This document shows positions 33,726 to 42,078 of a DNA stretch of 64,000 bases, piece by piece. This DNA comes from Tsukamurella sp. 8F. GTDB taxonomy: Bacteria; Actinomycetota; Actinomycetes; Mycobacteriales; Mycobacteriaceae. The position numbers were made by a program, and so were the translations under genes. The DNA lies in assembly GCF_029167375.1 (NCBI RefSeq), contig NZ_JARFTP010000003.1:62001-126000 (forward strand). Direction: 5' to 3'. Every line of letters begins with the position of its first letter. Positions within the stretch are counted from its first letter, which is position 1. The notes under the pieces are model-generated. The model saw only the letters and a list, made by a program, of their open reading frames with translations, made no database searches and was not told where the DNA came from.

Positions 33726-34351
33726 GACAGGCTCCATTCCGGCGTGAGCGGCAGGCCGCGCGAGTGCCGATACTCGGCGATCGCCTTGAGATTGTCGAGC
33801 TCGAGTCGGTGCCCCGCGCCGAAGATGTCCCAGAAGTCGCCGACCCACACCGGGCGCCCCTCGGGCGCGGTTTCCGGATAGGGGTTCTCGTCGTAGAACG
33901 GGTGGTGACAGTTGGTCCACAGCACGACCGACCCGGGGCGGTCGAGCACTACCTGTGCGTCGATCACGCGCATCAGGTAGACCATCCACAGGTGCTTGCC
34001 CTGGTCCCATGCGCAGTGGTAGTCGACGGTCATGGCCTCTGGATTAGCGATCGTGCGCGTGTAGATCTCGGTCTCGTCACCGAGCATGTCGCGCGCGACC
34101 CACAGGCCCGGCTCCCCCGTCTGGCGGAACCCGCGCAAGCTGTACGTCCACTCCTCGAGCGAGCGGGTGTCGGACAGCCAGTCGTACAGCTCGCGGGGCG
34201 GCGCGTCGACGTAGCCCTGGACGGTGCAGTAGTCGCCGAAGACCTGCTCGTGCGGGTAGACGGATCGGATGCGGTCCAGCAGGATCGGCGTCGCCACGGG
34301 ACGTGGGTGGGACTCGATCCGGATCGTGCCCTCGATTTCCGACAGGTTCAT
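33722..34351 (-). CDS. SRPBCC-fold (START/cyclase-like) protein
   Basis: 209 residues. VQGYVDAPPRELYDWLSDTRSLEEWTYSLRGF and following strands look like the helix-grip fold shared by START lipid-binding proteins and polyketide aromatase/cyclases. WVARDMLGDETEIYTRTI and VVLWTNCHHPFYDENPYPET are distinctive. In this operon it may hold or cyclise the product of the ThDP and KAS III-like enzymes. GGAGGT sits 3 nt before ATG 34351, which overlaps the ThDP gene stop by 4 bp. Confidence 0.75.
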   Translation of the reverse strand: MNLSEIEGTIRIESHPRPVATPILLDRIRSVYPHEQVFGDYCTVQGYVDAPPRELYDWLSDTRSLEEWTYSLRGFRQTGEPGLWVARDMLGDETEIYTRTIANPEAMTVDYHCAWDQGKHLWMVYLMRVIDAQVVLDRPGSVVLWTNCHHPFYDENPYPETAPEGRPVWVGDFWDIFGAGHRLELDNLKAIAEYRHSRGLPLTPEWSLS

Positions 34352-35994
34352 GAGACCTCCTGTGGCAGTAGGGGAGCGAACGGTGGTATCTCCCGGGGAT
34401 CGGTGTCGACCACCAGTACGTTGGGGCCGGTCCGGCCGTCGAGCAGGTCGCGCGCCGCGGTTGCGGCACCCTCGGGCGTGCTGGCGGTGCGCACCGTCAG
34501 GGATGGGAACATGGCCGCGAGCCCCGCGCCGATATCGGTGTGGCGGAACGTGTTCACGCCCGGAACACCGGGCTGGAAACGGTTCTCGCGGGTCACACAC
34601 ATCCCGTGCGCATCGTTGTTGAGTACCACGAGCGTTACGGGTGCGTCGTACTGGACGGCCGTGTGTAGCTCCATGCCGTGCATATAGAACGCGCCGTCGC
34701 CGGCGACCACTACCGCGCGGCGCCGGGTGGCGATCGACGCTCCGACCGCGGCGGCGATGCCGTAGCCCATGCCGCCCATGCCGAGTGCCACCAGGAAACG
34801 GTGCCCCGCGGAGACCGGGATACGGTGCACCGCAGCGGCTCCCGCGTTTCCCGCATCCGCGAATACGAGAGCCTCGGGCGGGAGCGCGGTCGCCACGGCC
34901 GCGACCGCGTCCGCGCATGTGGTCCCGATGTCCGCGGGCTGCTCCGGTCGCAGTGGCTCGGGAGCCGCGTCCGTCCAGGGACGGCACACGCGAGCGGTCG
35001 CCTCGGCGACCGCCTTGACGAGCGCTGTCGTCCAGGCACTCAGGTCCTGGGCCTGCACGTGCAGTGCGACGGGCCGCAGCGGCGGATCCGCGTCGATGTG
35101 CACTGCCCGATCCAGATACGGGTCCAGGCCCGCGCGGTCGGTTGCGGACAGGCGCCCGCCCAGCACGACGATCGCGTCGGCCTCGGCCGCTGCGCGCGCC
35201 GTGGAGGGGTGTCCCATCACGCCGCTCACGCCGACGAACACCGCGTTCGCGGGGCAGGCGTCGCGGCCGTTCGGGGTGGTGGCGACGACGGCGCCGGTGG
35301 CTGCCAACAGGGGTGCGAGGGTGGTACCGAGCCGCGCGCGGGACGCGGCCTCGCCGAGCAACAGCAGCGGTCGACGGGCACGGGCGAGGAGTTCGACGAC
35401 CTCGGGTGGGACGACCGGATCCGGGCGGGCGCCGCGCGTCGTCGGGACCGGCGATGTAGCCGGCGACTGCTGAACGTCCTTGGGGACCAGGAGAGCGGCG
35501 GGTAGGCCGCGCTCGAGGGCGGCCCGGGCACCATCCAGTGCGGGCTCGAGCATCTCGGGCGATGTGACGCGCGCAGAGAAGCCCGTGACGCCGCGGAACA
35601 CGGCCGGCGCGTCGATCGTGAGCGGCGCGGTGCACATGTCCTGGAAGCCGCCGCGGCCCTCGCCGGGGCGGGGCGCGCTGCCGATCACCGCGAGCACGGG
35701 CACCCTCGACTCGTACGATTCGGCCAGTGCTGGAACGGCGTTCATCGCACCGCCGCCCGACGTCGTCACGAGCGCGGCGGGTGCGCCGGTCATGCGCGCT
35801 GCGCCGTCCGCCATCGCTCCCGCCCCGAACTCGTGTTTGGCGACAGTGACGGACAGGTCGCCGGCCCGATACGGGGCGGATGTGAGTGCAGCCGCGAACA
35901 GATCCTCGGAGTTGGCGCCGTGGACGCCGAAGACCGAGTGAATACCGTACGCGTACAACGAATCCACTATCCGGTCTGCAACGAGAGCGGCCAT
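34348..35994 (-). CDS. thiamine-diphosphate-dependent enzyme (acetolactate-synthase-like fold)
   Basis: 548 residues with the three-domain POX/ALS architecture: Pyr domain with catalytic Glu55 (VTVAKHEFGAG), a central domain, and the PP domain with the ThDP motif AGDGAFYMHGMEL...VVLNND (about residues 430-460). Family members decarboxylate a 2-oxo acid and often join the two-carbon or longer unit to an acceptor. As first gene of the operon it probably makes the acyloin or acyl unit used by the KAS III-like enzyme. ATG 35994 follows an AAGGGG sequence; a GTG at 36000 is an alternative. It is divergent from the sensor kinase. Confidence 0.85.
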   Translation of the reverse strand: MAALVADRIVDSLYAYGIHSVFGVHGANSEDLFAAALTSAPYRAGDLSVTVAKHEFGAGAMADGAARMTGAPAALVTTSGGGAMNAVPALAESYESRVPVLAVIGSAPRPGEGRGGFQDMCTAPLTIDAPAVFRGVTGFSARVTSPEMLEPALDGARAALERGLPAALLVPKDVQQSPATSPVPTTRGARPDPVVPPEVVELLARARRPLLLLGEAASRARLGTTLAPLLAATGAVVATTPNGRDACPANAVFVGVSGVMGHPSTARAAAEADAIVVLGGRLSATDRAGLDPYLDRAVHIDADPPLRPVALHVQAQDLSAWTTALVKAVAEATARVCRPWTDAAPEPLRPEQPADIGTTCADAVAAVATALPPEALVFADAGNAGAAAVHRIPVSAGHRFLVALGMGGMGYGIAAAVGASIATRRRAVVVAGDGAFYMHGMELHTAVQYDAPVTLVVLNNDAHGMCVTRENRFQPGVPGVNTFRHTDIGAGLAAMFPSLTVRTASTPEGAATAARDLLDGRTGPNVLVVDTDPREIPPFAPLLPQEVS

Positions 35995-36080
35995 GGACAC
36001 AGCCTGGCCCCTTGACGCTGAAAGCTCACTGAGATCGGGGGCTGGGCGGGATGGCATGGAGCGAATACGCTGGTGAGACC

Positions 36081-37463
36081 ATGGGATCACGTCGGACGCG
36101 GGTTCGGTGGGGCGTCCGGTTGAAGTCGACGGTCGTCGCCACCGTGATCGTGGCGTGCGCGATGATCACCGGTGCGGCCGTGATGGTGGGCATGTCCTAC
36201 TCCTCTCAAAACCGGACGATGTACCGGTCGACGTCGGCACGCGCGTACGCAGTCGCCGAGCAGATCACCGACGGCGGGCTGGGCTCCGTGCGCGCCGCCG
36301 ACCTGACGCCGAGCACGGGTGTGGACCTCGTGCAGGTACTCGATTCGGGCGGCGACGTCGTCCACTCCTCACCGGAGACGGCGCGATCCCCGCTGGTTCA
36401 GCAGTCCGTCGCACCCGATTCGGTGAGCCGTTTCGAGGTCGAAGGCGCCGGCGGTGACCTCTGCGGTGCGGCCGCCGGCGCGGAGTTCATGGGGCAGCGG
36501 TACACCGTGATCGTGGCGGTTGCGGCGGGGCCCTACCGTCGCGGCGTCTGGGTCACGGCCGCGATCCTCGCGATCGAGTTCCCACTGGTCATAGCCATTG
36601 TGGCGCTCGCGATCCACGCGTTCGTCGGGCGCGCGCTGCGGCCTGTCCACCGGATAACCGGCGAGGTCGCCGTCCTCACCTCGACCGACCTCGCGTCCCG
36701 TGTCCCGGTGCCCGAGTCCGACGACGAGATCGCCGTCCTGGCACGAACGATGAACGGCATGCTGGAGCGACTGGAGCGCAGCCACGATTCCCAGGTCAGA
36801 TTCCTCGGGGACGCCTCGCACGAGCTGCGCGGGCCGCTCACGACCCTCGTCGGGATCCTCGACCTGGCAGATCACACCGACACCGACGTCACGGTCGACA
36901 CCGTGCGGGAGGTGCTGCTTCCCGAGGCGACCCGTATGCGGTCCGTGGTCGACGACCTCCTCCTGCTGGCGAAGGTCGACGAGCGCGGGCTCGAGCTGCG
37001 ACTCGGCGATGTGGATCTGGACGACGTCGTCCTGGCGGCGGCCGCTGCGGCTCGCGCGACGGGCGGGCCGATGGTGCGCACCCGGGTCGTACCCGTGCGG
37101 GTCACCGGCGACGCCACAGCGATAGCGCGATGCCTGCGGAACCTGGTCGACAACGCGGTGCGGCACGCGCGCAGCGAGGTGGTGCTGACTCTGGAGGAGA
37201 TGCCGGGTGGGGCGCGGATCACCGTCGCCGACGACGGCGCTGGTGTTCCGGAGGCCGACCGCGTTCGCGTGTTCGACCGCTTCGTACGCCTCGATAGCGA
37301 GCGAGCGCACGGCGGCGGTTCGGGGCTCGGCCTGGCCATCGCGACGGAGATCGCGGTCGCACACGGCGGTACCGTCTCCGTCGACGATTCCGACAGCGGC
37401 GGTGCGGCGTTCAGGCTCGCGCTGCCCGCGCCCGTGGCTCAGGCGCCCTCGGCGATCCTGTAG
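36081..37463 (+). CDS. two-component sensor histidine kinase
   Basis: 460 residues: TM1 (STVVATVIVACAMITGAAVMV), an extracytoplasmic domain, TM2 (VTAAILAIEFPLVIAIVALA), HAMP (LRPVHRITGEVAVL), dimerisation domain with phospho-acceptor His247 (GDASHELRGPL), then N box (RNLVDNAVRHA), G1 (VADDGAGV) and G2 (GGGSGLGLAIA). ATG 36081 was preferred to 36051. Its 3' end overlaps the response regulator on the other strand by 25 bp. Signal unknown; neighbours include the Clp_N/HTH protein and an ABC exporter. Confidence 0.9.
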   Translation: MGSRRTRVRWGVRLKSTVVATVIVACAMITGAAVMVGMSYSSQNRTMYRSTSARAYAVAEQITDGGLGSVRAADLTPSTGVDLVQVLDSGGDVVHSSPETARSPLVQQSVAPDSVSRFEVEGAGGDLCGAAAGAEFMGQRYTVIVAVAAGPYRRGVWVTAAILAIEFPLVIAIVALAIHAFVGRALRPVHRITGEVAVLTSTDLASRVPVPESDDEIAVLARTMNGMLERLERSHDSQVRFLGDASHELRGPLTTLVGILDLADHTDTDVTVDTVREVLLPEATRMRSVVDDLLLLAKVDERGLELRLGDVDLDDVVLAAAAAARATGGPMVRTRVVPVRVTGDATAIARCLRNLVDNAVRHARSEVVLTLEEMPGGARITVADDGAGVPEADRVRVFDRFVRLDSERAHGGGSGLGLAIATEIAVAHGGTVSVDDSDSGGAAFRLALPAPVAQAPSAIL

Positions 37464-38113
37464 CCCGCACCGCGCACGGTCGAGATCGTGTGTGTGCCGA
37501 ACGGTGCGTCGATGCGTTTGCGGAGGTAGCCGACGTACACCTCGACGATATTCTCGTCGCCCTCGTAGTTCTCGTCCCAGACCGAGCGCAGGATATCCCC
37601 CTTCGCCACGACCCGCCCCGCATTGCGCATGAGGAACTCCAGAACCGCGTATTCGCGTGGGGTGAGGGGTATCTCGTCTTCGCCGCGAGTGACCCGCCGC
37701 TGCGCCGGATCGAGCGCCAGGCCACCCGCGGTGAGGACCGCCGGCCGCGGCACCGTCGAACGACGCAGCAGTGCGCGGAGCCGCGCCTTGAGGACCACGA
37801 CGGAGAAGGGCTTGGTGAGGTAGTCGTCGGCCCCGGTGTCGAGCGCCTCCGCCTGATCCCACTCGCCATCTTTGGCGGTGAGCATCAGAACCGGTGTCCA
37901 CACCTGCTGTGCGCGCAGCCGCGCCAGGAACTGGAACCCGTTGAGGCCCGGGAGCATTATGTCCAGGACCACGACGTCGCAGCCGACTTCGACCGCATGC
38001 CACAGGCCGTCCGTGCCGGTGTGGCACACCGTGACGTTCCAGCCGTCCGCGGCCAGCGTGCGGCGTACGGTCTCGGCCGCATGGACGTCATCGTCGACGA
38101 TCAGCGCGCGCAC
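37439..38113 (-). CDS. OmpR-family response regulator
   Basis: 224 residues: receiver domain with acidic DDD at 7-9, phospho-acceptor Asp51 (VVLDIMLPG) and Lys in LTKPF, then a winged-helix DNA-binding domain (LTPREYAVLEFLMRNAG, VEVYVGYLRKRID, TVRGAGYRI). GTG start at 38113 lies one base after the stop of the Clp_N/HTH gene, so it is translated with that gene although its cognate kinase is on the opposite strand and convergent. This tail-to-tail kinase/regulator layout is unusual. Confidence 0.9.
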   Translation of the reverse strand: MRALIVDDDVHAAETVRRTLAADGWNVTVCHTGTDGLWHAVEVGCDVVVLDIMLPGLNGFQFLARLRAQQVWTPVLMLTAKDGEWDQAEALDTGADDYLTKPFSVVVLKARLRALLRRSTVPRPAVLTAGGLALDPAQRRVTRGEDEIPLTPREYAVLEFLMRNAGRVVAKGDILRSVWDENYEGDENIVEVYVGYLRKRIDAPFGTHTISTVRGAGYRIAEGA

Positions 38114-38114
38114 C

Positions 38115-38837
38115 TCATCGATTCTGCCCGACTATCCGTTCCAGTGCTGCGAGAACGAACGCCTCGGTGCCTTCGTGGGTGACGCCGAGGTCGGCGAGGA
38201 TCCGGTAGGCGTTTGTGCCGGGCGCGGCGAGCAGCCCGAGCAGGATGTGCTCGGTCCCGACGTAGTTGTGCCCCAGGCGGAGCGCCTCGCGTACGGTCAG
38301 CTCGATCGCTTTCTTGGCGGGCGTGTCGAAGGGGATCTGCTCGGGCAGACCGTCGACGGGCGGCTGGGCCTCCGCGGCGATCGCGCCCAGGATCTTCTGT
38401 TCGGTCGCGCCGGCGTCGGCGAGCGCCTTGGCGGCGAAACCATCGGGTTCCGAGAGGAGCCCGACGAGCAGGTGTTCGGTGCCGACGGTCGGGCTGCCCG
38501 CGGCGCGCGCTCCGGCCTGCGCGGCGACGACGGACCGCCGGGCGCGATCGGTGAAGCGGGTGAACGGCCCGTTCGTGGTGAAGTCGGTGGCCACGTCGCG
38601 CGGGACGAAGCGTTTCTGCGCGGCCTGTTTGGTGACGCCCATGGATGCACCGATCTCCGTCCACGTCGCGCCGCTGCGGCGCGCCTGGTCTACGAAGTGG
38701 CCGATGAGGTGGTCGGCGGTTTCGCCGAGCCGGTCGGATACGAGGACGGCGTCGGACAGATGGTCCAGCGGCGTGCCGCCGGGGTGCAGGTTGTGTACGG
38801 AGTCGATGAGGTCGTCGAGACGGATGGGGTTGCTCAT
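38115..38837 (-). CDS. HTH protein with two Clp_N repeats
   Basis: 240 residues. N-terminal helix-turn-helix (about residues 42-75: GATWTEIGASMGVTKQAAQ) followed by two Clp N-terminal repeats (PTVGTEHLLVGLLSEPDGFA and YVGTEHILLGLLAAPG). There is no AAA+ ATPase, so it is not a chaperone; it is more likely a regulator that uses the Clp_N module to bind a peptide, misfolded protein or small molecule. ATG 38837 was chosen; an ATG at 38849 would fall inside the operator. Two palindromic operators lie directly upstream, and the response regulator follows with a one-base gap. Confidence 0.82.
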   Translation of the reverse strand: MSNPIRLDDLIDSVHNLHPGGTPLDHLSDAVLVSDRLGETADHLIGHFVDQARRSGATWTEIGASMGVTKQAAQKRFVPRDVATDFTTNGPFTRFTDRARRSVVAAQAGARAAGSPTVGTEHLLVGLLSEPDGFAAKALADAGATEQKILGAIAAEAQPPVDGLPEQIPFDTPAKKAIELTVREALRLGHNYVGTEHILLGLLAAPGTNAYRILADLGVTHEGTEAFVLAALERIVGQNR

Positions 38838-38840
38838 GGC

Positions 38841-38857
38841 GTCAACCATAGGTTGAC
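38841..38857. promoter_or_regulatory. operator 1 of the Clp_N/HTH divergent region
   Basis: GTCAACCATAGGTTGAC, a 17-bp palindrome (8-bp arms), 3 bp before the Clp_N/HTH start codon. Nearly identical to operator 2; the two are 28 bp centre to centre. Confidence 0.75.
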
Positions 38858-38868
38858 GACACCATCAC

Positions 38869-38885
38869 GTCAACCATTGGTTGAC
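38869..38885. promoter_or_regulatory. operator 2 of the Clp_N/HTH divergent region
   Basis: GTCAACCATTGGTTGAC, a perfect palindrome apart from its central base, 50 bp before the ABC ATPase start. Placed to control both the Clp_N/HTH gene and the divergent ABC transporter. Confidence 0.75.
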
Positions 38886-38935
38886 GTGATGAGTGTGGGC
38901 TCTGGCAGACTCGGGCACATGGTAGGGAAGCGGAC

Positions 38936-39850
38936 ATGATCGAGGTGGCGGGGCTCACGAAGGCCTACGGGACGGTGCGTGCGGTGGACGACCTGACGTT
39001 CTCCGTGCGGCCCGGCAGGGTGACCGGATTCCTCGGGCCGAACGGGGCGGGTAAGTCGACGACCATGCGGATGGTGCTCGGGCTGGACACGCCGACGGCA
39101 GGTGCGGCCACCATCGGTGGCGTGCCCTATGCGCGGCTGGACCGGCCGCTGACGAAGGTGGGCGCGTTACTCGACGCGAAATGGGTGCATCCCAACCGCA
39201 CCGCGCGTAACCACTTGCGCTGGCTCGCCGCGGCGAGCGGCCTGCCGACCGAGCGGGTCGACGCGTGCCTCGAGACCGTCGGCCTCGCGTCGGTCGCGGG
39301 CAAGAAGGCGGGCGGATTCTCGCTGGGCATGTCGCAGCGGCTCGGCCTCGCCGGCGCGCTGCTGGGCGATCCCCCGGTGTTGTTGTTCGACGAGCCGGTC
39401 AACGGGCTCGATCCCGAGGGCATCGTGTGGGTACGCAACTTCATGAGAGCTCTTGCAGCACAGGGTCGGACGGTATTCGTATCGTCGCATCTCCTGGCCG
39501 AGATGGCGCTCACCGCGGACGATGTGGTGATCATCGGCCGCGGGCGGTTGGTATGGCACGGCGAGATGGCCGACTTCATCGCGCGGTACTCGGATCGCGC
39601 AGTGCGCGTGCGGAGCCCGCGCGCCGACGACCTCGGCCGCGCGCTCGCCGAGCGCGGGATCTCCTGCGCTCCAACAGGGGAGCCCGGGGTGCTGACGGTA
39701 ACGGATGTGCCGACGGACGTCGTCGGGGACGTGGCCGCCGCCGAGGGGATCGTCCTGCATGAGCTTGCGGGTCACGCCTCGTCTCTCGAGGAGGCTTACC
39801 TGCGGCTCACCGCTGGCGCCGTCGAGTTCGCGGGCGGGAGGGCCGCCTGA
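38936..39850 (+). CDS. ABC transporter ATPase (ABC-2/DrrA-like)
   Basis: 304 residues: Walker A GPNGAGKST, signature FSLGMSQRLGLAG, Walker B VLLFDEPVNGLDPEG, switch His in VSSHLLAEM. The C-terminal extension after about residue 215 is typical of drug or lantibiotic-immunity exporters. It pairs with the next gene (one-base overlap TGATG). Divergent from the Clp_N/HTH gene and probably repressed through the shared operators. Confidence 0.9.
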   Translation: MIEVAGLTKAYGTVRAVDDLTFSVRPGRVTGFLGPNGAGKSTTMRMVLGLDTPTAGAATIGGVPYARLDRPLTKVGALLDAKWVHPNRTARNHLRWLAAASGLPTERVDACLETVGLASVAGKKAGGFSLGMSQRLGLAGALLGDPPVLLFDEPVNGLDPEGIVWVRNFMRALAAQGRTVFVSSHLLAEMALTADDVVIIGRGRLVWHGEMADFIARYSDRAVRVRSPRADDLGRALAERGISCAPTGEPGVLTVTDVPTDVVGDVAAAEGIVLHELAGHASSLEEAYLRLTAGAVEFAGGRAA

Positions 39851-40641
39851 TGCGCGGCGCCCTTCGCGCGGAGGCGATAAAGCTCTCGACCGTGCGCGCC
39901 ACCAAGTGGTGCCTAGCACTGATGTTCGTGGCGTCCGTGGGCATCACGTTGCTGATCGGCATCGCGATGCGGTCGACGTCCGTCGGAGGCTACGACGACA
40001 CGCTGACCGGCGGGAGTGGTGGTAACGGCGCGGTGTTGACCCTGGCGACGTTGCCGCTCGTCGGTTTCGCGGGTCTGCCCGGGATCGGGATGGTGCTGTG
40101 CGGGCTCGTCGGTGTGCTCAGCGTGACGACGGAGGCCCGGTTCGGGACGCTGCGCGCGACCTTCCTCGCGGTTCCGAACCGATGGATCGCGTTGGTGGCC
40201 AAGTTGATCGTGGTGTGTGTGACGTGTGCGGTAGCGGCTTTCGTGACCGTGGTGGTCGAGTTGCTGGCCTTCGTGGCCGTCGGGGGAGGCGACGGGACGG
40301 TGTCGCTCATCGGTCGGGGCGCGTCGATCTACCTCGCGGTACCGGCCGCGGCCGCGCTGGTGGCGGCGGTGGGCGTGGGTATCGGAGCGCTGATCCGCAA
40401 TGCGGCGGGAGCCGTGACTGTGCTGCTGCTGTACTTCGTGCTCGCCGAGAACGTGGTGTCGTCGATTCCGAAGGTCAAGGAGGTGGCACCCTTCCTGCCC
40501 TTCCTCAATCTGCAGCACTTCCTGCACGTGACACCCGGCGAGTTCCACTGGCCGGGTCCGGTGAGCGGCCTGTATTTCGCGGCGTTCGCGGTCGTGGCGT
40601 TCGCCGTGGGCGGGTTCGTGGTGGCGCGGCGCGACGCCTGA
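39850..40641 (+). CDS. ABC-2-type permease
   Basis: 263 residues with about six hydrophobic segments (WCLALMFVASVGITLLIGIA, MVLCGLVGVLSVTTEARFG, AVAAFVTVVVELLAFVAVGG and others). The motif TTEARFGTLRATFLAVPNR is characteristic of ABC-2 permeases that move peptides or drugs outwards. It works with the upstream ATPase. Cargo unknown. Confidence 0.85.
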   Translation: MRGALRAEAIKLSTVRATKWCLALMFVASVGITLLIGIAMRSTSVGGYDDTLTGGSGGNGAVLTLATLPLVGFAGLPGIGMVLCGLVGVLSVTTEARFGTLRATFLAVPNRWIALVAKLIVVCVTCAVAAFVTVVVELLAFVAVGGGDGTVSLIGRGASIYLAVPAAAALVAAVGVGIGALIRNAAGAVTVLLLYFVLAENVVSSIPKVKEVAPFLPFLNLQHFLHVTPGEFHWPGPVSGLYFAAFAVVAFAVGGFVVARRDA

Positions 40642-40689
40642 CGGCGATCGGTTACGCCCGAGGCTGTTCCGCCGCCCGACGCGCGCGGG

Positions 40690-41538
40690 TCACGCCGGCG
40701 GCTGCTCGCGGAGGCGCCAGGACGCGCTGACGGGGCCGTGTCCTGCGCCCAGCGGGTACGCGGCGGCGAGCGATCGGGTCACCCACTCCTTGCCGAATGC
40801 CACGGCGTCGGGTACGGACATCCCCTCGGCGAGCGCGCAGGTGACTGCGGCCCCGAGCGTATCGCCGGCGCCGTGGTCGTGCTGGGTCTCGATGCGCTGC
40901 GCCTCGAACTCGACGAAGTCCGAGCCGTCGTACAGCAGATCGGTGCTGGTGACGGCCGTGCGCAGGTGCCCGCCTTTGACGAGCACCCAGCGCGGGCCCG
41001 TGGCGTGCAGGGCACGCGCGGCGTCGCGCTGAGTAGCGTCGTCGACCACATCGATGCCGGTGAGTAGCCGGACCTCGTCGAGGTTGGGCGTCACGATCGT
41101 GGCGAGCGGGAACAGGCGTCCGACGAGTAGCTCGAACGCCTCGGGGGTGAGCAGTGGTTCTCCGTGGTGGGACGCGCTGACCGGATCGACGAGGAACGGG
41201 ATCCGCTGTCCCAGACCGATATCCGAGGCGGTATCGGCGACGGCTGCGATTATGCCTGCATCTGCGAGCATGCCCGTCTTAGCGGCGCTCACACCGATGT
41301 CCGAGGCGACGGCGCGGATCTGGGCGGCCACCGTCGGTGGCGGGACGGGGTGGAAACCGGTGACACCCAGGCTGTTCTGCACGGTCACCGCGGTTACTGC
41401 GCACGTGCCGTGCACCCCGGCCAGGGCGAACGTGCGCAGGTCCGACTGCAGTCCCGCGGCGCCGCCCGAGTCGGATCCGGCGATCGTCATGACGCAGATC
41501 GGGGTGGCTCCGGGGGCGGGCAGGGGGAGGAGATCCAT
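40690..41538 (-). CDS. thiD: hydroxymethylpyrimidine (phosphate) kinase
   Basis: 282 residues, ribokinase fold: MTIAGSDSGGAAGLQSDLRT, KTGMLADAGI, DPVSASHHGEPLL, VKGGHL and HDHGAGDTLGAA with the catalytic Asp. It phosphorylates HMP and HMP-phosphate for ThiE. ATG 41538 is used; the open frame beyond belongs to shadow sequence over the GNAT gene. It is not in the riboswitch operon and no TPP element is visible before it. Confidence 0.93.
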   Translation of the reverse strand: MDLLPLPAPGATPICVMTIAGSDSGGAAGLQSDLRTFALAGVHGTCAVTAVTVQNSLGVTGFHPVPPPTVAAQIRAVASDIGVSAAKTGMLADAGIIAAVADTASDIGLGQRIPFLVDPVSASHHGEPLLTPEAFELLVGRLFPLATIVTPNLDEVRLLTGIDVVDDATQRDAARALHATGPRWVLVKGGHLRTAVTSTDLLYDGSDFVEFEAQRIETQHDHGAGDTLGAAVTCALAEGMSVPDAVAFGKEWVTRSLAAAYPLGAGHGPVSASWRLREQPPA

Positions 41539-41543
41539 GCGCG

Positions 41544-42032
41544 TCACACTAGAGGTTCGAGGGTCCAGTCCTGTCCGACCAGGTCGTGACCGAAGCTGTG
41601 ATGTCGTCGCTCGGACGTCAGTCCGAAGCCCGCGGCCTCGTATATGCGTCGAGCGGAGCCGAGAACCGAATTCGTCCACAACACCATTCGCCGATACCCC
41701 GCTTCGCGTGAGAACCCCACACACTGTTCGACGAGTGCTGCGCCGACGCCGTGGCCGCGGAAGCGGGGATCGACGAGAAGCAGCCGCAGTCGCGCCGTCG
41801 ATTCGTCGTCCGCCATACAGAAGACCGCCCCGGCCCGGGCGCCGTCGACCTCGGCGATCCAGCCGCGCTCGCGCGCGGGGTCGTGGTCGGTGGCGTAGGC
41901 CCCGACGATCCCGGCGACGAGCGCCTCGTACGTCGCGTCCCACCCGTACTCCCGGGCGTAGACCTCCCCATTGGTCATTACCACCCAGCCGAGGTCGCCC
42001 GGACTGCCGAGCTCCCGGATCGTCGCCGTCAT
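41544..42032 (-). CDS. GNAT-family N-acetyltransferase
   Basis: 162 residues. Acetyl-CoA-binding motif RFRGHGVGAALVEQCVGFSRE and the following LWTNSVLGSARRIYEAAGF are the GNAT core. The starting region (LGWVVMTNGEVYAREYGWD) is typical of the GNAT domain that in some regulators is fused to MarR. ATG 42032 is set by AGGAG 4-5 nt upstream. Divergent from a TetR gene with a shared operator; substrate unknown. Confidence 0.85.
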   Translation of the reverse strand: MTATIRELGSPGDLGWVVMTNGEVYAREYGWDATYEALVAGIVGAYATDHDPARERGWIAEVDGARAGAVFCMADDESTARLRLLLVDPRFRGHGVGAALVEQCVGFSREAGYRRMVLWTNSVLGSARRIYEAAGFGLTSERRHHSFGHDLVGQDWTLEPLV

Positions 42033-42041
42033 AGCCGCTCC

Positions 42042-42063
42042 TACTGACACAGTCGTTTCAGTA
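42042..42063. promoter_or_regulatory. TetR operator candidate
   Basis: TACTGACAC-AGTC-GTTTCAGTA: arms match at 8 of 9 positions. It lies in the 46-bp space between the divergent GNAT (start 42032) and TetR (start 42079) genes, so binding would block both. Confidence 0.65.
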
Positions 42064-42078
42064 CGCCAGAATAGACGG

